NCBI RefSeq assembly: GCF_937981295.1
Contig: NZ_CALJPC010000087.1
Coordinates: 1-64,000 of the forward strand
Origin: an uncultured Campylobacter sp.
Lineage (GTDB): Bacteria > Campylobacterota > Campylobacteria > Campylobacterales > Campylobacteraceae
Reading direction: 5' to 3'
DNA length: 64,000 nt
Shown here: in pieces, positions 54,314 through 62,695 of the stretch
How the letters are laid out: each line of letters starts with the position of its first letter
Position numbering within the stretch: position 1 is the first letter of the stretch
Program-made: the position numbers and the translations under genes
Notes under the pieces: generated by a model
Told to the model about the DNA's origin: nothing
Database searches by the model: none
What the model saw: the letters and a program-made list of their open reading frames with translations, nothing else

Positions 54314-54575
54314 ATGAAAAGGACCTACTACGATCTAAAAATTTACGATAACGGCATGATGCGAGGCGTGCTGCAAGAGGAGATCGAGGCGCTGCCGTTT
54401 TTCGGCTACTGGCAAAAGATGGGTTCCGCAGGGCATATACATAGACGAAAGCGGCAAAGAGCACAGGCTCGTCTATCTGCACGACTGGGAGAAATTTTGC
54501 AGATTATTCGCTCGCGAACAGGAGCTGCTTAAGCGCGCCCCGGCCGGTAGCGAAAATGAGCAATCCGAGCCATAG
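54314..54575 (+). pseudogene. Short hypothetical gene with a one-base frameshift
   Basis: Frame one starts MKRTYYDLKIYDNGMMRGVL and ends in an Arg-rich stretch at 54532. Removing one G from GCAGGGCAT (near 54430) gives GIYIDESGKEHRLVYLHDWE, then KFCRLFAREQELLKRA and a stop at 54573-54575, a much more protein-like ending. The family is not recognised. So this is probably an 87-codon gene broken by a G insertion. ATG follows AAAGG. Confidence 0.6.
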
Positions 54576-54655
54576 CGTATCTCGGTCGGCAGCGGAGAAT
54601 AGCGGCGATCCTGGCGCAGCGCAAGTAAATTTTAGCCGATAAATAGCGGCGCGCA

Positions 54656-55636
54656 TTAATCAGCCAAAATCGCCGCCCCGCTTAAATCCGGGTTTAAATT
54701 TAACTCGTCTATGATAGATAAAAGCTCTGAAATTTCCTTTTTAATTTCAGTGGCGTCCTCTAAGCTCGGCGGCGGCGAAAAAAGCGTCGTCTCAAATTTG
54801 TTTTTCGCTCCGTTTAAAAATAGATAAAGCTTATCGTCCATAAACGCCGCGCTCACTCCCATTTTCCCCGCGAATTTTTCCTTTAGCTCGCGCAGGCGCT
54901 CCATAAACGCGGGCGTCAAAAGATACCTCGCCTCAACCTTATCGTCCGCAAAGACCCGAAATTCTTTGCTAAAAAACACGTCGTCCATCTGTTCTTTTTC
55001 GCCTATAAATTTAGTATTTAACGTGCGACTCGCGACTATCGTTTGCCCGTTAAATTTCTTGTAAAACTCGCAGACCAAGACCGAGCCGCTAAACGCCTGC
55101 ATATCTTTCATCGTTGACCAAGCAAAAACTATCGCAGATAGCAAATTTAGCGCCGCCGAGTCGCCGATTTCCAGCGTCGCGCCGTTTGGGATGCGGATCG
55201 CTTCGCTGAGGTTAAATTTGACGCCGTTATAAATGCCGCTGATTTGATCTTCGGCGCGAAACTCATCGGGCGAATAGATGCCGATTTTGCGAAATTCTTT
55301 ACGGCTGATGCCGGCATTCGGATCGTAGCTAAAATTTGGATCTGTGCCCCGAATAGCGGCGCGGACGAAAACGTCTTTATAAAACGCTTTGTAATCCCCC
55401 AGCTCGCTGGTCACTCGGCTCGCGTTAGCCATTAGTGCGGCTTGAAAAAACGGAATATAGATAATGATGAAAAATAGCGGTGCAAGGCGATTTTCAAAAA
55501 GATGCCATACGGCAAATCCGCCGCCTACGGGCAGCGCTATTATAAATAAAATTCCCAAAAACAGATACTTTATAAATGCTAGCCGGCACTCTTTTTGCTT
55601 TTTGGCGGTGGCAACTATTGCTTCGTTTATGTTCAA
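54656..55636 (-). CDS. DUF3137 family membrane protein
   Basis: A 326-residue protein with two hydrophobic segments near the N-terminus (about 22-45 and 50-68) followed by a soluble domain with SGIYNGVKFNLSEA, FSGSVLVCEFYKKFNGQTIV and MGVSAAFMDDKLYLFLNGAK, the DUF3137 pattern. Function unknown. Transcribed towards the preceding frameshifted gene. Confidence 0.8.
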   Translation of the reverse strand: MNINEAIVATAKKQKECRLAFIKYLFLGILFIIALPVGGGFAVWHLFENRLAPLFFIIIYIPFFQAALMANASRVTSELGDYKAFYKDVFVRAAIRGTDPNFSYDPNAGISRKEFRKIGIYSPDEFRAEDQISGIYNGVKFNLSEAIRIPNGATLEIGDSAALNLLSAIVFAWSTMKDMQAFSGSVLVCEFYKKFNGQTIVASRTLNTKFIGEKEQMDDVFFSKEFRVFADDKVEARYLLTPAFMERLRELKEKFAGKMGVSAAFMDDKLYLFLNGAKNKFETTLFSPPPSLEDATEIKKEISELLSIIDELNLNPDLSGAAILAD

Positions 55637-55779
55637 ATTTTGCCTTTTTCTAAATTTACGCAGCGGATTTCGCGCCTGGAGCGAATTTTAGCAAAATTTA
55701 CGCCGCAAAGATACGACGGCGCGAGTAAATTTTATTCGGCGAATTTATAAGTCTATAAAATTTACGTCGCGGCGGCGAT

Positions 55780-56208
55780 CTACTCGGACGTGCGCTGATT
55801 TAGCCACATTTTAAGATTGCCCGCGCCCTCTTTTAGCACCCCAAATCCTGCCGCGGCAATACAGACAAAATTAATTAGCGAGCCCCTCCCGCCGACGTTT
55901 AAAATCCCAAAGCCTACAATCCACAGCGCCGCGCCGAAGCCCAGCGTGCACACGGCGGTCGCGATCCCCAGCTTGCGGCGCAAAGGGCTTGGTTTGCGCG
56001 CTGTCTGAACTCGAGTGATCACGTAGCTACCCGCATATCCTCCGCGGATGAAATACGCGCGCGCAAGCTCGCCCTCCTCCACGGGAATATCGTTAAACTC
56101 GCCGCGCAGCTTCACGCCGTCTATCTCGAAAAATACCCAAATTTTGCTATTTCCTCTTGCAGCGTGGACGCGGAGATTTCGAACCTCGCCCGTGATCTCA
56201 TATTCCAT
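55780..56208 (-). CDS. Hypothetical membrane protein
   Basis: A 142-residue protein with an N-terminal beta-rich domain (EITGEVRNLRVHAARGNSKI) and two hydrophobic segments at about 80-130. It has a general resemblance to small OB-like membrane proteins, but I do not recognise a named family. ATG follows GAGGAGATAAA. Likely real because of its ribosome binding site and coding pattern. Confidence 0.65.
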   Translation of the reverse strand: MEYEITGEVRNLRVHAARGNSKIWVFFEIDGVKLRGEFNDIPVEEGELARAYFIRGGYAGSYVITRVQTARKPSPLRRKLGIATAVCTLGFGAALWIVGFGILNVGGRGSLINFVCIAAAGFGVLKEGAGNLKMWLNQRTSE

Positions 56209-56716
56209 TTTATCTCCTCAAATAGCTCGCGCTTTGCTTCCACGCTAAATTCCGCACCGTAAAATTTTAAAATCAAAATTTATGCCTTGCTCGCAGCGCC
56301 GCCCGTAAAATTTTAAAGTTGAGATTCTGCGAGTCCTGAATTTAGAGCTAAGCCTTAAAATTTCATAGCGATAGAATTTTAAGTAAAGCTCCGCCGCTAA
56401 ATTTAACTAATCGCATGCATGGGCTATCTACGCCTTGCCGAATTTCGCACGTCGTAAAATCTCGGCGAAATTGCGCGCGCTACAAAAGCTCACAAACCCA
56501 TCGCGGTAGTATCGCAGAAGCCGCCGCAAAATTAATACCACGCGGCAAGCAGGGCAAACAGGCGGTGCAAGACGCGAGCAGTGCAAAACAAACAGCGTAC
56601 GGCAAACAGCACAAAACAGAAACTCGCGACGGACAGCGCACGGCGAGCAGTGAAAAACAGATGGCGTGCACGGCAGGCAGTGCAAATCGGCAAATGTGCG
56701 CCGGGCTACCAAGCGC
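56209..56716 (+). repeat. Gap with degenerate GCARRCAGNGCAAAACAG-like repeats
   Basis: From about 56540 to 56690 variants such as GCAAGCAGGGCAAACAGG, GGCAAACAGCACAAAACAG and GAGCAGTGAAAAACAGAT recur every 20-35 bases. The left half is AAATTT-type. Open frames across it on both strands are artefacts of the repeats. Confidence 0.55.
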
Positions 56717-57499
56717 CTACTTCTTTAAAATTTGGTTTTTCATGAATTCGTAGAGCTGGCAGGATTTTTTATTGCCCGCGTCGCAGCCCTTTTTGACCCA
56801 TCCAAGCCCCTTGGAAAATCCGCGCAGATCCCCCTTGCTCACATACAAATAGCCTAAATTATTGCAGGCATCGCCGAAGCCCAGCTCGCAGGATTTGGTG
56901 TAAAGCTTCTCCGCCTTGTCGCGATCCTGCGGCGCGCCGAGGCCCTTATCATACGCAACGCCGGCATTATAGCAGCTATCCGCTAGCCCGCCGTCACAGC
57001 CTCGCTCGAAAAAGCTCACCGCCTTTGCCGGATCCGCCGCAAGCCCGAAACCGCCCGTGTAATAGACCACGCCCGCATTGTGGCAACTCTTGGCATAGCC
57101 CAAATCGCAGGCCTTAACGTAACGCTGCGCGGCGGCAACGAAGTCCCTGCTTAGGCGCCCTCGCTGATACAGGTTGCCTAGCTTGTGGCAGGCTATGGCG
57201 ACGTTTTTATCGCACGCTGCGGCATAAAATACGCCCGCTTGCGTCGCATTGCCCTCGCCGTCGTATAGAGCTCCCAAATCAAAGCAGCTATCTTTCTCGC
57301 CCGCCTCGCAAGCCTTGGCAAAAGCGAGCCTGGCGCCATCGTAATCTCCGCGGGAAAGCTTGTCGCGCCCCAGCTGCGCACAGCTTACGCCATCGCCGCG
57401 GTAGCATTTGAACGACAAAACGGGTGACGGCAAAAAAAGTACCATAACCAAGATGCAAACGGCAATCGAAAGCGCCGCTATGTCGATGATCTTTCTCAT
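56717..57499 (-). CDS. Sel1-repeat cysteine-rich protein (Hcp-like), second copy
   Basis: A 260-residue protein with an N-terminal membrane/signal segment (about 4-27) and six Sel1 repeats, each with paired cysteines (KACEAGEKDSCFDLG, KACDLGYAKSCHNAG, RGCDGGLADSCYNAG). Same architecture as the protein at 42094-42780, but longer. Hcp family members are secreted or periplasmic and immunogenic in H. pylori. Closes the accessory cluster. Confidence 0.88.
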   Translation of the reverse strand: MRKIIDIAALSIAVCILVMVLFLPSPVLSFKCYRGDGVSCAQLGRDKLSRGDYDGARLAFAKACEAGEKDSCFDLGALYDGEGNATQAGVFYAAACDKNVAIACHKLGNLYQRGRLSRDFVAAAQRYVKACDLGYAKSCHNAGVVYYTGGFGLAADPAKAVSFFERGCDGGLADSCYNAGVAYDKGLGAPQDRDKAEKLYTKSCELGFGDACNNLGYLYVSKGDLRGFSKGLGWVKKGCDAGNKKSCQLYEFMKNQILKK

Positions 57500-57908
57500 A
57501 TCTATCCTTTTTGCGGCGATGCGCCGCGGGGCTCAAGGAGTACTCTTGCAGGCAAATCCCGCCAAGGAGAATTTTACGAATTAATTTCGTCGCATGAAAT
57601 TTAATCTGCACAAAAATTTTAGTACCTTAAGCCTTGTTTTAAAATTTTACTTAAAACTTCCACGCCGCAAAATTTTAAAATTTCAAAATTCCGCAAGCGG
57701 TAAATTTGCAGCCGAATTTAAATTTTACGAACGGCGCAGTAGCGATACCGCGAAACCGCTCGTAAAATTCTAAAATCGAAATTTTACGAGCTGTAAATTT
57801 AGAACTAGCCTTAAAATTTCATAGAAGTAAAATTTCGCTTTGTATTTTAAATCATAAAATTTCGTTCGTGAGATTTAGGGCTATCGGCGCGAAATGTAGC
57901 CCGCGCGG
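57500..57908 (+). other. Gap of AAATTT-type sequence
   Basis: About 410 bases built largely from AAAATTTTA, AAATTTCAAAATTCC and GTAAATTT words. No gene seen. Confidence 0.55.
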
Positions 57909-59705
57909 CTACATCTTCTCTTTCGCGCTTAGGCCCATCAGAGCAAACGCCGTGCGGATGCTGAGCGCCACGAGCGCGAACAGCTTGAGTTTCGCATCCT
58001 CGTTCTCGCTGCCTACGACGCGGTTTTCGTTGTAGTATTTGTGAAAGTCCGCCGCGAGCGCCTTTAGGAAATCTGGCAGCTTCTGCAAGCCGCGCGAATT
58101 AAATGCATCGTTTAAAATTTCATTCAAGCTAAGCGCCGCAAAAGCTAGGCCGAGCCCCGCTTCATCCAGCGCGCCGAAGTCCGCACCTAGGACGTCCGCC
58201 TCACGCTTGCCCGCTTTGGTAAAAATTTGATTGACCCGCGCGTGGGCGTAGTTGATGTAAAAGATCGGATTGCTGCTGTCCTCGCGCGCGAGCTCGTCCA
58301 CGTCGAACTCAAGCGGCGTCTCGCCCTTTTTGCTGATGAAGATAAATCGCATCGCGTCTCTACCGATCGCGGCGAGCACGTCGCTCATCAAGATCGCGTT
58401 GCCCGCGCGCTTACTCATCTTGTAGGTCTGACCGTCTTTGAGCAAATTTACCATCTGCATTAGGATGATCTCGAGCCTGCTTTCGTCATAGCCCAGAAAA
58501 TGCACGGCAGCCTTTAGACGCGCGATGTAGCCGTGATGATCGGCTCCCCAGATGTTGATGCAGCGCTCATATCCGCGCTCAAATTTGTTGTTGTGATAGA
58601 CGATGTCGCCCGCAAGATAGGTCGGACGCGCATCCTCGCGGATGACGACGCGATCCTTTTCGTCGCCGAGCTGCGATGAGCGGATCCAAATTTTACCCTC
58701 CGCCTCATACATCTTGCCGCTGCGCTCAAGCTTCTTAATCGTAGGCTCAAGCTCGCCGTAGAGACTCTTTTCGCTAGCCCAGTTTTGGATGTGAATGCCC
58801 GCGTCTGCGAGATCTTTTTGGATGATCTTTAGCACTTCGTCCTTAGCAAACTCCGCAAGGATCAAAACGCGCGATTCGTCGCGGAAAATTTCATCGCCGA
58901 ATTGGACGCGCGCAAGAGGGATGATCTCGTCGATATACTCGCCGCGGTAGTATTTCTCGGGGTAGTTCACATCCTCGCCCGCAAGCTCGCGCGCACGAAG
59001 CGCGATCGAAGTGCCCAAAAGTTCGATCTGATTGCCCGCGTCGTTGATGTAGTACTCGGTATCGACGCGGTGCCCCAGATAGCGCCCGATGCGCGCGAAT
59101 GTATCGCCGTAAACGGCGCCGCGCACATGCCCGATATGAAGCGGGCCTGTAGGATTAGCGCTGATGTATTCAAGTAAAATTTTTTGCGGCATAGCGGCGG
59201 AATTCTGCGCCTCATCGTAATTTGATGCTACGACGGAATTTGACGCCTCTTCGGAATTCTGCGAAATAAAATTTTGGCTAGCGACGGAATTCTGCGATTT
59301 GGCGGCGTCATTGCCGCTCGCAGCTAGATTTGCAGCGGAGTCTTTGCAAGCAGGCTCACTCGCGCAAATCCTTTCCGAAGCCGGTAAAATTCCGCGTCCG
59401 AGCTCGGCGTCGTTTTTCGCAAAATCGCCGCCCAAGCTAAGAGCATTTTTAGCAAGAGCGCCCAACACGGCAGGCTTTAGGTGAAAATTTAGATAGCCGT
59501 TCACCGCCGTAGCACTTAGAATTTCGCTATCTTTAAATTTAGCTGCAAGCTCCTCGGCGATAAGCTTTGGCGCCTTTCGCAGCTCCTTAGCCAGCGCAAA
59601 AGCCTCGGGCGAAGCGTAATGAGCCAAACTTTTATCTTTGGGTTTTTCTAAAACGACTTCGCGAGATAAAATTTTAAAAATTTCGTTTAAGACTAAATTT
59701 TTCAA
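57909..59705 (-). CDS. argS: Arginyl-tRNA synthetase with an internal insert
   Basis: Class I synthetase, charges tRNA-Arg. The N-terminal Add1 domain covers residues 1 to about 100. HIGH is at 190-193 (in GPLHIGHVRGAVYGD), with the KMSKR signature in TYKMSKRAGNA and the DALR anticodon domain at the end. About 70 residues at 103-173 are an Asn/Ser/Ala/Gln-rich insert (KSQNSVASQNFISQNS...) placed between the Add1 domain and the catalytic domain; 598 residues compare with about 530 in C. jejuni. It uses a TTG start, preceded by AAGGGA, five bases after the tatA stop. Confidence 0.95.
   Translation of the reverse strand: MKNLVLNEIFKILSREVVLEKPKDKSLAHYASPEAFALAKELRKAPKLIAEELAAKFKDSEILSATAVNGYLNFHLKPAVLGALAKNALSLGGDFAKNDAELGRGILPASERICASEPACKDSAANLAASGNDAAKSQNSVASQNFISQNSEEASNSVVASNYDEAQNSAAMPQKILLEYISANPTGPLHIGHVRGAVYGDTFARIGRYLGHRVDTEYYINDAGNQIELLGTSIALRARELAGEDVNYPEKYYRGEYIDEIIPLARVQFGDEIFRDESRVLILAEFAKDEVLKIIQKDLADAGIHIQNWASEKSLYGELEPTIKKLERSGKMYEAEGKIWIRSSQLGDEKDRVVIREDARPTYLAGDIVYHNNKFERGYERCINIWGADHHGYIARLKAAVHFLGYDESRLEIILMQMVNLLKDGQTYKMSKRAGNAILMSDVLAAIGRDAMRFIFISKKGETPLEFDVDELAREDSSNPIFYINYAHARVNQIFTKAGKREADVLGADFGALDEAGLGLAFAALSLNEILNDAFNSRGLQKLPDFLKALAADFHKYYNENRVVGSENEDAKLKLFALVALSIRTAFALMGLSAKEKM
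59187..59399 (-). repeat. In-frame repeat insert within argS
   Basis: On the plus strand CGGAATTCTGCG occurs three times and CGGAATTTGACG once within about 110 bases (near 59200, 59245, 59285), giving the protein words QNS and SNS. It lies in an otherwise GC-richer gene. Confidence 0.75.
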
Positions 59706-59710
59706 ATCCC

Positions 59711-59923
59711 TTACGCCTTTTTAGTATCGCTGATTTCGGCGTCTTTAACCTCTTGCTCCATCTTTTTCTCGACCTTTTGCGGTTCGTCGTCCTCTTCCAT
59801 CTCTTTTTTGAAAGTCTTTATGCCCTTGCCCACGCCCTTTGCGAGCTCAGGGATCTTTTTAGCTCCGAAAAGTAACACGATGATCGCTAAGATAATTAGC
59901 AATTGTTGAACGCTTACGCCCAT
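59711..59923 (-). CDS. tatA: Twin-arginine translocase subunit TatA
   Basis: TatA/E subunit that forms the Tat protein-conducting pore. 70 residues: a short membrane helix (VQQLLIILAIIVLLFG), a hinge with KKIPELAKGVGKGIKTFKKEM, and an acidic/basic tail. ATG follows AAGGAGAAAA. Located between gmk and argS as in C. jejuni. TatB/C are not in the window. Confidence 0.95.
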   Translation of the reverse strand: MGVSVQQLLIILAIIVLLFGAKKIPELAKGVGKGIKTFKKEMEEDDEPQKVEKKMEQEVKDAEISDTKKA

Positions 59924-59933
59924 TTTTTCTCCT

Positions 59934-60548
59934 TTAAATTTTCCAAATTTCGATTAGCTTGCCTATGTCGCGGCTCGCCGTTTCTAGTTTGATAGTTTTG
60001 TAGATTGATCTTAAATTTTCATACGCCGCTTCAAGGCGATCGTTTATTATGAAATAATCATATTCGCCTAGGCGCTCCATCTCCTCTTGCGCGTTTTGTA
60101 GGCGCAAAGCAATATCGGCAGGATCATTATCGCCACGAGCACGCAACCTATCTCTAAGCTCCGACAAGCTCGGCGTAGTAATAAATACGCTAGTAAGCCC
60201 GCTTTTAGGCACTTTGCTACGCACGATCTCATATCCTTGCACATCGATGTCAAAAATCACGATCTTACCCCGCTCAAGCTCGCTCGTAGCGGCTTTTAGC
60301 GAAGTACCGTAATATTTGCCGTGGACCAACGCCCACTCTAAAAACTCTCCGCGCTCGATGCCTGCGCGAAACTCGCTCTCGCTTATGAAATGATAATTTA
60401 CGCCGTCCGCTTCGCCCGCACGCATTTCACGCGTCGTAGAGGAGATCGAGAAGTATATTTGCCCGCCGAATTCTGCGATAAGACGCTTTATGAGCGTGCT
60501 TTTGCCGCTACCGCTTGGACCGGAAACGAGCAAAATTTTGCCTTTCAC
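59934..60548 (-). CDS. gmk: Guanylate kinase
   Basis: GMP to GDP kinase, 204 residues. P-loop LLVSGPSGSGKST at 6-18, ISSTTREMRAGEADGVNYHF, and GEFLEWALVHGKYYGTSL with GMP-binding residues, then IVIFDIDVQGYEIV. The start codon is GTG (complement CAC at 60546-60548), overlapping the upstream TAG stop; GGAGA stands about ten bases before it. Confidence 0.96.
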   Translation of the reverse strand: MKGKILLVSGPSGSGKSTLIKRLIAEFGGQIYFSISSTTREMRAGEADGVNYHFISESEFRAGIERGEFLEWALVHGKYYGTSLKAATSELERGKIVIFDIDVQGYEIVRSKVPKSGLTSVFITTPSLSELRDRLRARGDNDPADIALRLQNAQEEMERLGEYDYFIINDRLEAAYENLRSIYKTIKLETASRDIGKLIEIWKI

Positions 60549-62638
60549 TATCTATCTCCAAACGATATGTCAATATTGATCTTAAAGTCCTTCAGCGCGT
60601 CTTTGGCGTCCTTATTGCCCGCAAATTTCTCGATCGTGTTTGCGATGCCCGCTTCTAGATCATCGCGCAATTTGGTTTTCAGCTCCTCTGCGCTCGGTTT
60701 TTTACCGTGCTCGTTACGCAGTGGCTCGCTTTTGGCGCTAGGCTCTAACTCGCTTGCCATAAGGCTGGCAAACTCCGCCGCAGCCGAAGCGGCAAGCTCA
60801 TTCGGCATAGCTTGTGCGCCAAATTTCATCTCATTTACCTGCTCGGATGCATCAAATTTATGCGCTTTAAACTCGGTGCGCTCCGAAGGCTTTGAAGCAT
60901 TAAATTTTATCTGCTGCGCGGCGCTCTTTGCGGGCTTGCCGGATTTAAATTGCTCGCTATCTGCGGAGCTTGTGGCAAACGAGTTTGCGAAATCGCCCTC
61001 CATAGCGCGCAAAAATCCGTCCGCAAACCCGCCGGCAACGCTATTGGCTTGCTCGCTTTGCTTCGGTAAATCTGAGGCATCTAATATGTGCGGCAAGTTT
61101 AGCTCCGAAAAGTTCGGCGCAGAAGTGGAATTTGTAGTCCCGGTATTGCTAGAATTTGCAGAAGCTGCGAAATTCGCGGAAGCCACAAAATTTGCGCCAA
61201 TTGAATCCCCCGCTTCATTATGAGCAGACATAGGCGTATTCTGTGCAAGTCCACCAGTAAATTCCATACTTTGAAACGGAACGGCGTTATAAAGATTTTC
61301 GCGAGGTATATCGCCCGCGCCCGCTAACGCAATCGGCGTATCTGAAGTGACCTCGTATTGAGACGAAATTTGCGTTTTTTGAAAATCCGTAGCCGCTTTA
61401 TTTTTATCATGCGCAGATTTTTTATCCTCTTTTTCATCGGAAGCAAATGCAGCCGCGGCGAAATTATCATATCCGCCAAACTCCTCCACGGGCATGCCAG
61501 CACTATCAAAAAGCCTGGAAAAATCCATATCAAATCCACTGTTAACAGACGCGCCAGCTGCATCTTGCACTACTTGCGAAGCAGATTTTTTTTCATCTGT
61601 TTTATAGGCAAATGAGCCGTCTGACTCATGCTGTTTAAGCGTAACGTCCGCAGAGTCTTTCGCTTCCTCTAGATTAGGCGCAGCGTCTGCCTTTTTTTCA
61701 ACAGCAGTTTCATTAGAGCTGCCAGCTCTTTGCGACTCGTCTTGCTGCGCAAGCGGTAAAGTTTCGCTTGCCCATGTGGTGGAAATTTCATCTTCTATTT
61801 GCGATTTATTTGTTTTGAAATTCTTGGGATTTTCATCATCTAGCGCCGCTAGAGCTATCGGAGCGTCATCCTTTGCGAGCGAAATTTCATCTTGAGGCGC
61901 GTGATTACTTTCGGTGGGTTCGCTTGTGCCGATACTATTTAGCGGTACATCCTCAGGGATATCGCTAGCAACTAAGTTTAGAGGCATATCATCTGCGATA
62001 TTATCCGCAATCTTTTCTGCGACGGCGTTAAGCGGCGTATCATCGGCGATGGTGTCCGCAAGAGCTGCTTCATCTGCAAGCTGCGAGAGCGGAATATCAT
62101 CTGCGATCTCGTCCGTGCGCGGCATATCACCTAGCAACTGCGAAAGCGGCACATCATCTGCAATCTCGGGCGCTATATCGTTTGCCAGTTGTGAAAGCGG
62201 TATATCCTTGCCGGAGTCATAAAAGCTATCCACAAGCTCTTCAAAATTACTGCCCGAAGCGGAATTTGCCTGGTCAATCGCATCGATCTCTTTCATCACA
62301 GAGCTTGCATCGGCAAATTCTTTCGCCATTTTTTCTTTCGCCTGCACACTCATGTTTTGAACCGAAAATTCGCTAATAAACGTGATGAGCTCAAGCGGCG
62401 AAAAAGGCTTGGTAAGGGTGTATCGCGCTCCTGGCACCGAGACATTTTTAGGCGTCAGAAACAGCGTTTTATTAAGATCAAATTTTGAAATATCATCGCC
62501 ATCTTCATAATTTTTTATCGTCAAATCATATTCACTCTCGTCTGCACTATATGCTACCAGGTCCGCACCGATGCGCTCGCAGCAAATATTTACGACACTT
62601 GCAACCTGCTCATTGTGATTGTCAAGTAGAATTTTCAT
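60548..62638 (-). CDS. Highly acidic low-complexity protein (Cj1178c-type) with DxPL repeats
   Basis: A 696-residue acidic protein. Residues of about 1-95 resemble a degenerate receiver domain (MKILLDNHNEQVASVVNICC ... TLTKPFSPLELITFI) without a clear phospho-Asp triad. Residues 143-237 contain six units D-x-P-L-(S/N)-x-x-(A/G), spaced 13-19 residues. The rest is Ser/Ala/Asn/Glu-rich, ending KDFKINIDISFGDR. In C. jejuni the equivalent position between gmk and fliR holds Cj1178c, annotated highly acidic protein. Function unknown. Confidence 0.85.
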   Translation of the reverse strand: MKILLDNHNEQVASVVNICCERIGADLVAYSADESEYDLTIKNYEDGDDISKFDLNKTLFLTPKNVSVPGARYTLTKPFSPLELITFISEFSVQNMSVQAKEKMAKEFADASSVMKEIDAIDQANSASGSNFEELVDSFYDSGKDIPLSQLANDIAPEIADDVPLSQLLGDMPRTDEIADDIPLSQLADEAALADTIADDTPLNAVAEKIADNIADDMPLNLVASDIPEDVPLNSIGTSEPTESNHAPQDEISLAKDDAPIALAALDDENPKNFKTNKSQIEDEISTTWASETLPLAQQDESQRAGSSNETAVEKKADAAPNLEEAKDSADVTLKQHESDGSFAYKTDEKKSASQVVQDAAGASVNSGFDMDFSRLFDSAGMPVEEFGGYDNFAAAAFASDEKEDKKSAHDKNKAATDFQKTQISSQYEVTSDTPIALAGAGDIPRENLYNAVPFQSMEFTGGLAQNTPMSAHNEAGDSIGANFVASANFAASANSSNTGTTNSTSAPNFSELNLPHILDASDLPKQSEQANSVAGGFADGFLRAMEGDFANSFATSSADSEQFKSGKPAKSAAQQIKFNASKPSERTEFKAHKFDASEQVNEMKFGAQAMPNELAASAAAEFASLMASELEPSAKSEPLRNEHGKKPSAEELKTKLRDDLEAGIANTIEKFAGNKDAKDALKDFKINIDISFGDR
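61928..62206 (-). repeat. Six-unit DxPL protein repeat within the acidic gene
   Basis: Units read DIPLSQLAND, DVPLSQLLGD, DIPLSQLADE, DTPLNAVAEK, DMPLNLVASD and DVPLNSIGTS, mostly preceded by IADD or IAPEIAD. The DNA repeats (GGCACATCATCTGCAATCTC-like on the plus strand) are imperfect, so the duplication is not very recent. Confidence 0.8.
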
Positions 62639-62695
62639 TTATGACCTTTTAGAAAGAATTTGGACTATTGTAAGATATTTTTGGTTATTAATTGC

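Noticed and set aside
56415..56753. Open frames on both strands across the 56.5 kb gap
   Set aside because: They are produced by the degenerate GCAAACAG-type repeats; no ribosome binding site and biased composition.
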